Assembly: GCF_017545445.1 (NCBI RefSeq)
Contig: NZ_JAFWOM010000035.1
Location: forward strand, 1-33,370
Origin: Fibrobacter sp.
GTDB lineage: Bacteria > Fibrobacterota > Fibrobacteria > Fibrobacterales > Fibrobacteraceae
Direction of reading: 5' to 3'
Length of the DNA stretch: 33,370 nucleotides
The notes under the pieces were generated by a model. It did no database searches and had not been told where the DNA came from. It saw only the letters and a list, made by a program, of their open reading frames with translations. This document shows positions 7,375-16,925 of this stretch, piece after piece. Every line of letters begins with the position of its first letter. The stretch's first letter is position 1. The position numbers and the translations under genes were made by a program.

Positions 7375-8871
7375 TTATCTCAACACCATCCGTTTCGTTT
7401 TCGCATTCCCGCATTTGACCATATAAACACCGCGGCTTAAGCCCGCGTTTGTCATGGCGTGGCGGAGTTCGCCGACATCTCCAGCTTGGAATTCGCCGAT
7501 AAACGCGCCGATTGGACTAAATACTTTATATGAACTTTGATGTTTTTGGGGTACAGAAATTCTCCCGAAGGCTATTGATTCTGTAGAATCTTTGGGCGGT
7601 TCGACCTTTGGCTCTTGCCACAGAATGAATTCGACGGTCGTTGCGCTGCGGGCCGGAGCGCTGTAGCTGCACTTTGTACCATCGACCTTGACTTCGCTTC
7701 CTTCCTTGAGGTTGTTATTGTCGTCGGTGACGTAGGGCTTGAAACTTCCAATCTTTGTGTTTCCGAAGTCAAAATCCGCCTTGAATTCCTCGTTCTTGGA
7801 ATTGAGAATGACGACTGCGATTTTCGTCTTGAGGGAGTCGCGGTAGGCGGTGACCTTTACATCTCTTTCGGGATTCTTGGTGGCGTCGATTCTCCTCGCG
7901 CCGGGGCGTGCGAAGCGGCTGTAGTTTCCCATAACCCAGAGTCGCTTGGTGGGTTCCAGGTTGTCGGGGCTTCCCTGTCCTTGCGGCCAAAGTGCTCCGT
8001 TGCCGCAACTAGGTTCGCTACAGGAATAAATCCACCAGAAATGCCAAGCGTTCATATTCGAAATAGTAAGGGCGTCGTGGATCATGTTTGCCACGCGAAG
8101 AGCGCTTCCCATCCCAACGTCTTCTTTGTTGCTTCCAAGATCATAGACTTCGGTTTCCCAAAATTCTTTGCCGGCTTCGTGAATTTCAGGGTAAGCGGCG
8201 GGGTCTCCGCCGTATTCGTGCGTTCCAAAAATGTCCGTGTATTTCAATGCGGCAGGATTGTTGAAAAATGCTTTTTTGTAATTGGGGAATCCGTACCAGT
8301 TGATGGCTTCGGTGCCAATAATTTTGATGCCTGTGGTATCAAGGGTGGGACCGAGATAGTCGCCAACCCAACGAGCCAATTCGTCGGGTTCATAGTGGTT
8401 GTCGCCAGTGCCGTCGGGCTCATTTTGCGACGAAATCGCGTACAGGTTGACTCCCGCCTTACGCATGTCTTGCGTAAACTTCAAGATGGTGTTGGCCCAG
8501 TCTTGAGCGTGATTGAAATCTAGGTGCTTTTTGTCTCCATCGTAATTTACGGTGTATTTGGATGTCCATGGGGCTGCCCAAACTTTGACGCCGTATTCAC
8601 TTGCCTTTTTTGCGATGCTTGTTTCGGAGGTGGAACCGTCCGGAGCAATACGGATACGGTGCAGCGTAAGTCCCGCGCCGCTAGTGGAATCCCAAAGGAA
8701 GGCGGCGTTCTTGTCAGTGATGGACCCTGCCCATGCCGAAGCGGCACCAAAGCCACTGATGCGCTGGTATTCCTTGCCCATGTCAACGTTTATCGTTGCT
8801 GCCCCGGCAAAGGTGCTCAAAAATGCGATGGAACTCGCAAAAAAAGAAAATCTCTTAATTGAAAATGTCAT
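7375..8871 (-). CDS. Secreted GH30 xylanase (glucuronoxylanase type) with sorting tail
   Basis: The protein has a signal peptide (MTFSIKRFSFFASSIAFLS, cleavage near AGA-A) and then a GH30 catalytic domain. Its ends and core show RISGFGAASAWAG, ISSQNEPDG with acid/base Glu151, and FWETEVYD with nucleophile Glu241 (numbering from ATG 8871). A beta-sandwich side domain follows (VVILNSKNEEFKADFDFG). The last 70 residues, ending RGVYMVKCGNAKTKRMVLR, look like the C-terminal sorting tail of type IX secretion cargo, known in Fibrobacter. The role is cleavage of beta-1,4-xylan, probably glucuronoxylan, outside the cell. Subfamily 8 is likely from overall layout, but the glucuronic-acid-binding residues were not confirmed. 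ATG 8871 follows GGGAGG by 4 nt; ATG 8883 is the alternative start. Confidence 0.92.
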   Translation of the reverse strand: MTFSIKRFSFFASSIAFLSTFAGAATINVDMGKEYQRISGFGAASAWAGSITDKNAAFLWDSTSGAGLTLHRIRIAPDGSTSETSIAKKASEYGVKVWAAPWTSKYTVNYDGDKKHLDFNHAQDWANTILKFTQDMRKAGVNLYAISSQNEPDGTGDNHYEPDELARWVGDYLGPTLDTTGIKIIGTEAINWYGFPNYKKAFFNNPAALKYTDIFGTHEYGGDPAAYPEIHEAGKEFWETEVYDLGSNKEDVGMGSALRVANMIHDALTISNMNAWHFWWIYSCSEPSCGNGALWPQGQGSPDNLEPTKRLWVMGNYSRFARPGARRIDATKNPERDVKVTAYRDSLKTKIAVVILNSKNEEFKADFDFGNTKIGSFKPYVTDDNNNLKEGSEVKVDGTKCSYSAPARSATTVEFILWQEPKVEPPKDSTESIAFGRISVPQKHQSSYKVFSPIGAFIGEFQAGDVGELRHAMTNAGLSRGVYMVKCGNAKTKRMVLR

Positions 8872-9054
8872 AAAGCCTCCCATTAAACCTTACTAACCAT
8901 AAAGTAAATTGGAAAACTCAATTTTTATAAGGCTAAAATCGAATTAGTTTTGATAAAATGACAATGATAACAAGTTTTTCGCATAGTCATCAAAAAAACG
9001 CTCGAAAATAATTTAAAGAAAATCGTTAAAATATAAAAAGGTATATTAAACGGA

Positions 9055-9759
9055 GTGACATCAAAAAAATACATTCAGCACGAATTGAAAATTCTAAAAA
9101 AAGCAATAATTTGTCTCACAGTTATTGTTATAGCTAGCTTTATCGCCCTAGCGTGTTATATTTTTTATGCTGCATATATTGTGGGGAAAACACCTGCTCC
9201 ACATTACGAGGAAAAGAATTACGCCCCTGAATACGAGCTTGACGACATCAATCCTAGGGTAAGCAACGGACCCCAAAAACATATAAAGAAAAGAGATTTT
9301 GATTACAGCATCGCAATCACAGATAAATTTATATACACCGATGGATTCGCCCCTTATCTAATTATTAACGCGGTCCAAAATGAAGTTTTTACAACAGTCC
9401 ATTACGTAAAAGATGAACACTGCTACTACACTCCCGATGGCGGGTGGTTCTGTGACCGGACAATCATTGGTAACTGTCCTGCACCCAAAATAACGAAAAT
9501 ACAGGCGGACAATCTTTTAAGGGCATATCTAAGTTTCAATGTAGAAAACTCATCTGTTCCTCTTTCTGCAAAAAATTTTTCGCCATTTGATATTTATGTC
9601 ATAAGAAAAGACAAATACCTAGACGCTTCTATCATACATGTGCCAAAGCTTTCCGTTCGAGCCAAAAAATCAACCGTAGCCTTAATTCATGAATTGCAAA
9701 ATACAGTCCCTGAAATAGAAACGCTTTTTCTAAATTGTCGAAATAAATTCAATTTTTAA
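9055..9759 (+). CDS. Membrane-anchored protein of unknown function
   Basis: The 234-residue protein has one membrane span near the N-terminus (about residues 17-43, IICLTVIVIASFIALACYIF) and the rest is predicted outside the inner membrane. The outer part contains four cysteines (HCYYTPDGGWFCDR, GNCPAP, FLNCRNKF). The segment HYVKDEHCYYTPDGGWFCD recalls bacterial pilin-like or type II secretion minor pilin C-termini only loosely; I do not recognise the family. Start is GTG 9055, the first start in frame; the nearest purine-rich stretch (AAAAAGG, about 9036-9041) is rather far. The gene is AT-rich and stands alone. Confidence 0.6.
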   Translation: MTSKKYIQHELKILKKAIICLTVIVIASFIALACYIFYAAYIVGKTPAPHYEEKNYAPEYELDDINPRVSNGPQKHIKKRDFDYSIAITDKFIYTDGFAPYLIINAVQNEVFTTVHYVKDEHCYYTPDGGWFCDRTIIGNCPAPKITKIQADNLLRAYLSFNVENSSVPLSAKNFSPFDIYVIRKDKYLDASIIHVPKLSVRAKKSTVALIHELQNTVPEIETLFLNCRNKFNF

Positions 9760-9776
9760 GCACAATGGAGTTTATC

Positions 9777-10358
9777 ATGAAAGTCGTCTTGTTCAACGGC
9801 AGCCGTCGCGAAAAGGGCTGCACCTACACCGCCCTGAACATTGTCGCGGGCGAACTCAACGCCGCGGGCATTGAAACCGAAATCTTCTTTGTCGGGGGCC
9901 GTGTGCTCAAGGGCGAAACGGACGATGTCGTCCACGAAGCCAAGGAAATCTTGAAGTCCACCGACGCAGTCGTCTATGGTTCACCGGTCTATTACGCCTC
10001 CCCCAGCGGCGAAATGCTGATGTTCCTCGACAGGCTCTACGGCATCGCAACTGAGGATCTGCTTTTCAAGCCCGCCGCCACAATCGCATCGGCACGCCGC
10101 GCAGGCACTAGCGCCACCCTCGATGCGCTGAACAAGTATCCCGCATTCGCACAGCAGCCTCTCGTGACCTCGCGCTACTGGAATATGGTCCACGGTTCCA
10201 ACCCCGAAGATGTGCTCAAAGACGAAGAGGGCGTGCAGATTATGCGCGAACTTGGCCGTAACATGGCATGGATTCTCAAGAGCATCGAGGCAGGCAAACA
10301 GGCGGGCGTCCCGCAGCCTGTCGCCGAAAAGAAGGTATTCACAAACTTTATTCGCTAA
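9777..10358 (+). CDS. NAD(P)H-dependent FMN reductase / flavodoxin-fold protein
   Basis: MKVVLFNGSRREKGCTYTAL at the N-terminus is the FMN phosphate-binding loop, and DAVVYGSPVYYASPSGEM is the second flavin-contact loop of the flavodoxin-like reductases. ATG 9777 is chosen because ATGGAG lies 6 nt before it; the frame is open for a few codons further. Many relatives carry a cysteine-rich loop (CxxCxxCxxxxxC) between the second strand and helix. Here VGGRVLKGETDDVVHEA passes straight through, so the loop of about 16 residues is absent. The likely role is reduction of flavins, quinones or metals using NAD(P)H; the substrate cannot be told. Confidence 0.82.
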   Translation: MKVVLFNGSRREKGCTYTALNIVAGELNAAGIETEIFFVGGRVLKGETDDVVHEAKEILKSTDAVVYGSPVYYASPSGEMLMFLDRLYGIATEDLLFKPAATIASARRAGTSATLDALNKYPAFAQQPLVTSRYWNMVHGSNPEDVLKDEEGVQIMRELGRNMAWILKSIEAGKQAGVPQPVAEKKVFTNFIR

Positions 10359-10476
10359 ACACCATCAGGAACGTACGCATCATAAAACATCAATATAAAG
10401 TAGATTGTTTTATGAGGAAGTCCCTTCCTTGAATTTTTTTACTTTTTATTTGGACTTTCGATTTTATACAACATAC

Positions 10477-10504
10477 AAAAAGCCCGACTCAAATTGAGCC
10501 GGGT
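10477..10504 (-). terminator. Rho-independent terminator of adk
   Basis: On the minus strand CCCGGCTC, a 5-nt loop, GAGTCGGG (one mismatch), then CTTTTT. It lies 35 nt after the adk stop. Confidence 0.85.
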
Positions 10505-10538
10505 GTTTATCTGATGAGAATCAGCAGAAATCACGAAC

Positions 10539-11135
10539 TTAAGCGTTCTTCGTGAAATCGACGTAAGCCTTGAGCACGTCGAGGAAGACTTCGTCCGGAG
10601 TGTTGTCGCCAACGATGTGGCTGATGATCTTCGGATCGTACTTTTCGAGAACCTTAGCGGTGGATTCCTTATAAACGTTCAAGCGGTTCTTGATAACATT
10701 CACGTCAGCGTCGTCCTTGCGGCCTTCAATCTTGGCGCGGTTGAGGAGACGAGCAACGATGGTTTCTTCGTCCTTGATATCGAGAACGAAGATGTGCTTC
10801 ACGTCAACGATCGGCTTAATGAGATCGACCTGAGCAACAGTGCGAGGAATGCCATCGAGAAGGAGAACGTCCTTTTCAGGATTGAGCTTGTTCGTGTTCA
10901 CGAGGCCTTCGACAAAGCGACCGAAGATTTCGACGGTAGCTTCGTCCGGGACGAGGAGGCCCTTGCTGGAGTAAGAAGCAAGGAGCTTGCCGGATTCGCT
11001 AGACGGAGCAATGCCACGGAAAATGTCGCCCGTGGAGAGGTGCTTGAGAGCAGTCGTAGCGGCGAGCTTTGCGCCCACAGTGCCCTTGCCAGAACCCGGA
11101 GCACCGAAGATAAGAACAGCAGAAATCTGAGACAT
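10539..11135 (-). CDS. adk: Adenylate kinase (short-LID form)
   Basis: Adenylate kinase interconverts ATP + AMP and two ADP. The P-loop GAPGSGKGT lies at residues 10-18 and KHLSTGDIFR follows, as in the AMP-binding region; LLLDGIPRTVAQ is the conserved AMP/ATP strand. The lid between LLNRAKIEGRKDDA and NVIKNRL is short and has no zinc cysteines, so this is the short form. At 198 residues it fits that class. ATG 11135 is chosen (MSQISAVLIFG) because AGGTT precedes it; the frame is open 4 codons upstream. A single-gene unit. Confidence 0.93.
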   Translation of the reverse strand: MSQISAVLIFGAPGSGKGTVGAKLAATTALKHLSTGDIFRGIAPSSESGKLLASYSSKGLLVPDEATVEIFGRFVEGLVNTNKLNPEKDVLLLDGIPRTVAQVDLIKPIVDVKHIFVLDIKDEETIVARLLNRAKIEGRKDDADVNVIKNRLNVYKESTAKVLEKYDPKIISHIVGDNTPDEVFLDVLKAYVDFTKNA

Positions 11136-11196
11136 TGATAACCTCATAGGTTGATTGTTAAAATTTTCGCGACAAATATAGAATTTTTAGTAAACA

Positions 11197-11219
11197 GTGG
11201 TTAGTGATTAGTGGTTAGG
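11197..11219. repeat. Short tandem GTGGTTAG/TGATTA repeat between adk and clpC
   Basis: GTGGTTAGTGATTAGTGGTTAGG consists of 7-8 base near-repeats. A related run (GTTAGG, TTAGGTTATAGGTTATG) lies just upstream of clpC at 13745-13769. These look like spreading intergenic repeats; function unknown. Confidence 0.5.
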
Positions 11220-11229
11220 AGAGCTATCC

Positions 11230-13743
11230 TTACGACTTTATTCTCTCGCATTCAAATGAGAGTTTTCCGTCTTTGACTCCAATGTAAATCGTGGAGAAAT
11301 CCTTCATCGTCCCGAGCAAAAGGCCTTCGGCGATTTCGTCTTCGACCAAATTCTGGATGGAACGGCGGATAGGGCGGGCACCGAGCGAAGCATCGTAATT
11401 GTGATTTACGATAAACTCCTTGGCATCCTGGTTCATCTCCAAAAGAATTCCGCGATCGGAAAGATTCTTCTGCAAGAACCCCATCTGGATATCCACTACA
11501 GACACGAGGTCGTGCTTGGAAAGCGCACGGAACACAATCTGCTCGTCAATACGGTTCAAGAACTCCGGCGAGAACACACGCTTGACTTCTTCGCGAATAG
11601 CGTTTTCCATGCGTTCGTAATCATCCGTCTCGCCCATCTTGGTAAAGCCCATGCCACTGCTGTGGCGGACTTCACGGGCGCCAGCGTTACTCGTCATGAT
11701 GATAATCGTATTCTTGAAGTTGATTTTACGGCCATAGCTATCCGTTAAAATGCCATCGTCCAAAATCTGCAAAAGCAAGTTGTAGATGTCCGGATGAGCT
11801 TTTTCGATTTCGTCCAAAAGCACGACAGAGTACGGATGCTTGCGCACCTTTTCGCTCAGCTGTCCACCGCCATCTTCAAAGCCCACGTATCCCGGAGGAG
11901 CGCCAATCAAGCGGCTCACGCTGTGCTTTTCCATGTATTCGCTCATGTCGATACGGATAAGCGAATCTTCACTACCGAAAAGTTCCTTGCAGAGCACTTT
12001 TGCAAGTTCCGTCTTGCCGACACCCGTCGGGCCCAGGAATAAGAAACTGCCCATCGGACGCTTGTTGTTGCGGATGCCCGCACGGCTACGGCGGATGGAC
12101 TTGACAATCGCATCGACGGCACGGTCTTGGCCAATCACACGCTGCTTGATTTCGTCACCCAAATGCAAAAGCTTTTGAGCTTCTTCGCCGCCCAGCCTAT
12201 GGACTGGAATTCCCGTCATCTTGCTGATAACATCACGAATAACATTTTCATCGACAACCGGCGTTTCCGATTCTTCGCTCTGGAGTTGCTTTTTGCGTTC
12301 GGCAATGCTATTCTGCAATTCTTCTTCGCGGGCACGCAACTTTGCCGCAGAGGTATAATCTTGATTGGCGACAGCCTCTTCTTTTTTCTGGAGGCATTCG
12401 CCAAGTTCGTCTTCCATGTTCTGCAAATCTTGCGGAATCTTGATGGAATTCAAGCGGACACGAGCACCCGCTTCGTCAAGAACGTCTATCGCCTTGTCCG
12501 GCAAGAAGCGTTCGCTAATGTAACGTTCGCCAAGTTCAACGGCAGCACGAACCGCATCTGGCGTGTAATGCACATTATGATGTTGTTCATACTTCGAGCG
12601 GAGACCATCAAGAATTTGTATAGAATCTTCGACAGAAGGCGGGTTCACGACAATCGTCTGGAAGCGGCGTTCCAAGGCGGCATCCTTTTCGATGTACTTG
12701 CGGTATTCGTCAAACGTCGTAGCGCCTATGCACTGGAGTTCGCCACGCGCAAGAGCCGGCTTGAAAATATTGCTTGCATCCAAGCTACCTTCGGAACCGC
12801 CCGCCCCTACAATCGTATGGAGTTCGTCGATAAAGAGAATCACGGAATTGCCGACACGCTGGAGTTCCGTAATAAGGCCTTTCACGCGTTCTTCGAACTG
12901 TCCACGATACTTTGTACCCGCCACCATAGCGGCAACGTCAAGCGTCACGACGCGCTTGTTCGCAAGCAAATCAGGAATCTTGCGCTGCACAATTTTCTGA
13001 GCAAGGCCTTCGATTATGGCCGTCTTGCCCACGCCCGGTTCGCCAATCAACGCCGGATTGTTCTTTTTGCGGCGGCAAAGAATCTGGATCAAACGTTCAA
13101 TTTCTGCTTCGCGACCGATAATCGGGTCGAGCTTACCCGCACGGGCCATCGCCGTCAAATCGCGACCGAAATGTTCGAGAATCGGAGTCTTGGAACGCGA
13201 CGGAGATGCCTGACGAGTTTGCGTATAACGTTCGCGAGGTTCTTCATCGGACTGGCCATCTTCCATCGGCTGCCCATCCGCCTGGTGCTTGATTTGCATC
13301 AGCATTTCCTGATAATTTTCAAACGTCACGTTATACGTCGAAAGCGTGGCCGCCGCCGGAGAATCCGTCTGCTGCAAAATAGCAAGCATCAAATGTTCCG
13401 GACCAATGAACTGGACGCCCTCTTCTTTTGCAATCTTGGCAGCATTGTAAAGAACCGCCTTGCACTGGGCCGTAAACGTCAAAAGGCCGCCGTGGGCATC
13501 GCCACCGACCGTCATGAGACCGCCGCTCGTGCTGAGCGCCCGTTGGATGGTTTCGCTGAGTTCCGTGAGGTTCACCTTCAACGCCCTCAACGTTTCTGCG
13601 GCAAATCCGGAATCCTCGCGGACAAGTCCAAACAACAAATGTTCTACCGTTACGCAGTCGCTCCCTAAATTGCGGGCTGCAATACGAGCCGCCTGCAATG
13701 CGGCCTTAGCCTTCGCTGAAAAAATACCGTTAATATCTGCCAT
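11230..13743 (-). CDS. clpC: Clp protease ATPase subunit ClpC
   Basis: ClpC is the AAA+ unfoldase that feeds ClpP. Two N-terminal Clp repeats fill residues 1-150. AAA domain 1 has Walker A GEPGVGKT (234-241) and FIDELHT (304-310). The UVR/M-domain (about 440-480, [22 protein letters not shown]) distinguishes ClpC from ClpA. AAA domain 2 has Walker A GPTGVGKT (571-578) and [12 protein letters not shown]. The length of 837 is normal for the family. It starts at ATG 13743. clpP is not in the window. No McsA/McsB/CtsR genes adjoin it, so the Firmicutes-type operon is absent. Confidence 0.95.
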   Translation of the reverse strand: MADINGIFSAKAKAALQAARIAARNLGSDCVTVEHLLFGLVREDSGFAAETLRALKVNLTELSETIQRALSTSGGLMTVGGDAHGGLLTFTAQCKAVLYNAAKIAKEEGVQFIGPEHLMLAILQQTDSPAAATLSTYNVTFENYQEMLMQIKHQADGQPMEDGQSDEEPRERYTQTRQASPSRSKTPILEHFGRDLTAMARAGKLDPIIGREAEIERLIQILCRRKKNNPALIGEPGVGKTAIIEGLAQKIVQRKIPDLLANKRVVTLDVAAMVAGTKYRGQFEERVKGLITELQRVGNSVILFIDELHTIVGAGGSEGSLDASNIFKPALARGELQCIGATTFDEYRKYIEKDAALERRFQTIVVNPPSVEDSIQILDGLRSKYEQHHNVHYTPDAVRAAVELGERYISERFLPDKAIDVLDEAGARVRLNSIKIPQDLQNMEDELGECLQKKEEAVANQDYTSAAKLRAREEELQNSIAERKKQLQSEESETPVVDENVIRDVISKMTGIPVHRLGGEEAQKLLHLGDEIKQRVIGQDRAVDAIVKSIRRSRAGIRNNKRPMGSFLFLGPTGVGKTELAKVLCKELFGSEDSLIRIDMSEYMEKHSVSRLIGAPPGYVGFEDGGGQLSEKVRKHPYSVVLLDEIEKAHPDIYNLLLQILDDGILTDSYGRKINFKNTIIIMTSNAGAREVRHSSGMGFTKMGETDDYERMENAIREEVKRVFSPEFLNRIDEQIVFRALSKHDLVSVVDIQMGFLQKNLSDRGILLEMNQDAKEFIVNHNYDASLGARPIRRSIQNLVEDEIAEGLLLGTMKDFSTIYIGVKDGKLSFECERIKS

Positions 13744-13770
13744 AGTTAGGTTTTAGGTTATAGGTTATGA

Positions 13771-13905
13771 TTAGACGAAAGACCGCTTCGCTGGTAGACG
13801 AGAGACGAAAGAGTAATAATCGTGGCATAGCCACCTTATGTTGATAAATATAATGCATTCTCTCGTCTTTCGTCTGTAGGACCGTAGGTCCGTTCTTTCG
13901 TCTAC
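13771..13905. repeat. Inverted pair of ~43-nt repeats with swapped hairpin cores
   Basis: The left copy (13771-13812) reads TTAGACGAAAGA, core CCGCTTCGCTGG, then TAGACGAGAGACGAAAGAG. The right copy (13859-13905), in reverse complement, reads GTAGACGAAAGA, core ACGGACCTACGGTCC, then TACAGACGAAAGACGAGAG. The arms match while the cores, each a small hairpin, differ. The right copy runs into the 3' end of lolD. Confidence 0.75.
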
Positions 13906-14576
13906 TGTATCACTCCGCCATGCATGACGACGCGGCGTTTTGCAAAACTAGCCAATTTTTCATCGTGCGTCACAATCAAAAACGCCTGATGGAACTTTTC
14001 GTTGAGTTCACCAAAGAGTTCGTTCAATTTCGCCGAATTCGCTTCGTCCAAGTTACCGCTCGGTTCATCTGCAAAAACGAGGGACGGGTTGTTCATGAGC
14101 GCACGCGCGATTGCAATTCGCTGGCGTTCACCGCCCGAAAGTTCTCGCGGCAAATGCTTGAGACGTTCCTTGAGGCCGACCGTTTCTAAAAGCATTTCGG
14201 CTCGTTCGCGGCATTCCTTTTCGGGAGTCCCGAGAATGCGGCCCGGCACGCAAACATTTTCGAGCGCCGTAAATTCCGTGAGCAAATGATGGAACTGGAA
14301 AACGAACCCCACATGCTTCCGATGGTACATATCGCGTTCTTCGCTATTGAACTTGCTGAGCGGTTTCCCGTTGAACAAAATCTCGCCCGAAGTCGGCGTA
14401 TCGAGCATTCCGACCAAATTCAAGAACGTCGATTTGCCGGAACCCGACGAACCCGTGATAGCCACAAGCTCGCCAGCATCCATCGAAAAATTCACGCCCT
14501 TGAGAATCTCAAGAGATTCACCCGTCTCGGAGAAAATACGACGAAGATCAATTGTTTGTAAAAGCTTATCGGACAT
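13902..14576 (-). CDS. lolD: Lipoprotein-release ABC transporter ATP-binding protein
   Basis: LolD powers release of outer-membrane lipoproteins from the inner membrane with LolC/E. Walker A GSSGSGKST, Q-loop FVFQFHHLL, signature LSGGERQR, Walker B LVFADEPSGNLD and switch His (VTHDEK) are all present. The FQFHHLLTEFTALENV segment is characteristic of the LolD/MacB group. ATG 14576 (MSDKLLQTIDLR) is chosen for the AAGG upstream and family fit; an in-frame start at 14636 would add 20 residues. The permease lies upstream on the same strand (16926-18173), separated by the FISUMP gene. Lol function matters here because this region encodes at least five lipoproteins. Confidence 0.9.
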   Translation of the reverse strand: MSDKLLQTIDLRRIFSETGESLEILKGVNFSMDAGELVAITGSSGSGKSTFLNLVGMLDTPTSGEILFNGKPLSKFNSEERDMYHRKHVGFVFQFHHLLTEFTALENVCVPGRILGTPEKECRERAEMLLETVGLKERLKHLPRELSGGERQRIAIARALMNNPSLVFADEPSGNLDEANSAKLNELFGELNEKFHQAFLIVTHDEKLASFAKRRVVMHGGVIQ

Positions 14577-14793
14577 ATTTAAACCTTGCAGATTTCCTTT
14601 TCCATCAAAATCTGAGCATTGAGCCGTGATAGACAATCATATCGCCACCTAGTCAACATACAGGTATCCTTCGATATCACGGGCTGCAAATTCATTTCTC
14701 TGGAGCGTGTAGGATTTCGTTATTTGGTACGAGAAATTTCTGAATCACCATGGAAAATATACAAATTTTGGGAGTAATATAAGAGGGGAAGAA

Positions 14794-14810
14794 TCCCCTC
14801 ACTGTGGGGA
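14794..14810 (-). terminator. Weak hairpin after the FISUMP gene
   Basis: TCCCC / GGGGA arms with a 7-nt loop, 52 nt after the FISUMP stop, followed by ATTCTTCCCC rather than a clean T-run. May end the upstream transcript partly. Confidence 0.4.
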
Positions 14811-14861
14811 GATCCTCGCAACGCCCCCAAAAAACATCTACTACTAGTGGTGCAGGAGAAC

Positions 14862-16792
14862 CTAAGGCTCGTCCTTTAGACAACGGACAGAGAACCCGTT
14901 GTACTTACCGTAGATGTTCAAACTTTCTTCATTGTTGTTGTAGTTCAAGTACACGTTGAACACGTCGATGCTATCGTACGCAGAACAACTCCAGAAGTAC
15001 GCGTTGTAGCCCTCGTTGTCGTATTTTCCATAGTAGTCTCTGCCGCCAGCAGGCAACACCGAGAACAAGAACTCATCCGTACCATTACGATTACTATACC
15101 AACCAGATGTGGACTTGAGTTTTTGGGCAGCAAACCCACCGACCGCAGTGAACAAAGTCTTCCACTCAAATCGAGTCGGCAGATGCCAGCCCTCGGGGCA
15201 AACACCACGTACGGGGTATGTCGCCGTACAAGAAATCTCATAACCGCAACCCTTGCCGTTCGAGCTCCATGTGCCTACGCTATCCATAGCTGCGGCCCAC
15301 GTGTAGAGGCGACCATACTTGGTGCAGTTACTGGCATTATCATTGTAGCAGTAGCTGTTTGTTGATTCGTAATTCAGGTTTTCAGCCATCCAAGTCTGAG
15401 AGCCAATTGTCACCGTCTTGTAGGTTTGTCCGTCGCGAGAGTCAATTATGGATCCTACCGCAACTATTCTGGATGAAGTAACACTACTAGAAGAAGCAAC
15501 CTTCACACTGCTACTCGATTTTACAACTGAACTTGACGAGGAATTTGCTGTTTTCTTTGACACATCGTCCTTTAGACAACGAACTGAGAAGCCATGATAT
15601 TTATTACCGTACCACAAGCGTACATAGTCATCGTCATAGTCTAAGTGCATGACTGTCATGTTGTAGCTACTGTACTCAGTAGAACTCAAGAAGTCAGCGC
15701 ATTCGCGCATGTAAATGTAACCATCGAAGTTCTTGTAGCCTCCAGGCAATGCAGTAAACGAGAAAGCATCTTCGTTCGTGATGCCGCGATACGCCTTCCA
15801 ACCTGATTGAGCCTTGAGTATTGGACCAGCTTTCGATGTCCCGCCGGCCGCATTGATCAAGGTATTCCATTCCGTTCTAGTCGGCAGATGCCAGCCCTCG
15901 GGGCAAATACCGCGAACAACGTTCGTCAGCAAGCATGTCTTGCCATAACCACAACCCTTGCTGGCCGTGCTCCATGTGCCTACGCTGTCCATAGCCGCGG
16001 CCCACGTGTAAAGGCGACCGTACTTGGTGCAGTTACTAGCATTATCGTTATAGCAGTAACTGTTCGTTGATTCGTAATTGAGGTTTTCAGCCATCCAAGT
16101 CTGAGAGCCGATTGTCACCGTCCTGTAAGTTTTTCCGTCACGGGAGTCGGTCAAGGATCCTACCACTACGTTTCTGGATGATGACGAAGGAATACTGCTA
16201 GAAGAAGCAACCTTCACACTACTACTCGATTTTGCAGAACTGCTACTAGATAGTAGAATCGTTCCTTCGGAACTCCAGGACGATGAAAGAACACTGCTTG
16301 ATGATGCTGTATTAACACTGCTGCTGGATCCCCTCCCTTCGGTCGAGGATGACACCGCAACTTTCTGGCTGCTGCTCGATTCCGAGTCAGAACTCGGAAT
16401 GCCAGAAGATAATGATTCGTCCTTGACACTAGAAGAGGATTTCACCTTTTCCTGGCTACTGCTGGATTCCTCATAGTCCTTCATTCCACTAAAAGAAATT
16501 TCATCGTCATCGGAAAACCAATCGCCGTCGATGCAGATGTAAGCTTTTTTTCGTCTTTTACATAGGCTACAGCACCTTTGTGCTTGACTGTACAGACAGG
16601 CAAATCATTGAAACTATCGGCCATAATATCGCCCACGGTTGATGAGCTTGCCGAATCATCGGCAGGCTCTGTGCCCTTGCTACCACTGCTGTCGCCACCG
16701 CAGGCGGCAAGAAGAAATAAGCAAGAGATTACTGCGGCATCTACACACCCTCGAAATAACATTTTCATATTCAATTTCTTTTTCAAAGCCAT
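14862..16792 (-). CDS. FISUMP-domain lipoprotein, two domains, reading frame split by -1 shift
   Basis: The first frame (16792-16481) encodes a lipoprotein signal (MALKKKLNMKMLFRGC..., lipobox LLAAC, Cys31) and the start of the mature protein. The second frame (16484-14862) encodes poly-serine linkers and two FISUMP domains. Each domain runs from DSRDG(K/Q)TY(R/K)TVTIGSQTW through CPEGWHLPTR to GFSVRCLKD. A -1 shift at A AAA AAG (minus strand, 16550-16544) joins them exactly. It restores KKAYICIDGDWFSDDDEISF, which has the second cysteine and DGDW expected in this protein class, giving about 643 residues. The product would be a surface lipoprotein; FISUMP function is unknown, with roles in surface adhesion or fibre interaction only suspected. 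AGAGGTG precedes ATG 16792. The gene sits between lolD and lolC/E. Confidence 0.85.
16544..16550 (-). promoter_or_regulatory. Slippery heptamer A AAA AAG at the FISUMP frame break
   Basis: On the minus strand the zero-frame codons are GAA AAA AAG CTT, the classic bacterial -1 slippage heptamer within a run of seven A. After slippage the next codons read GCT TAC ATC TGC, matching the expected protein. An A8 run would give the same result without slippage, so an indel is the alternative. No Shine-Dalgarno stimulator is evident just upstream. Confidence 0.55.
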
Positions 16793-16886
16793 AAAACACC
16801 TCTTTACAAAGAGTAATTTCTTCTAATCTATAATTTATTATTAAAAAAAACAAATAAATGATGGATTTTTTACGTACAAAACACAC

Positions 16887-16912
16887 AAAAAAATGCCCGC
16901 ACAAGGCGGGCA
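16887..16912 (-). terminator. Rho-independent terminator of lolC/E
   Basis: On the minus strand TGCCCGC, 5-nt loop, GCGGGCA, then seven T. It lies 14 nt past the permease stop. Confidence 0.9.
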
Positions 16913-16925
16913 TAACATAACCATA

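Noticed and set aside
12127..13668. Plus-strand frame opposite clpC
   Set aside because: Shadow of ClpC with no recognisable domain.
14692..14883. 63-residue minus-strand frame after the FISUMP gene
   Set aside because: Begins inside the FISUMP C-terminus and has no ribosome site or family features; it looks like untranslated 3' sequence.
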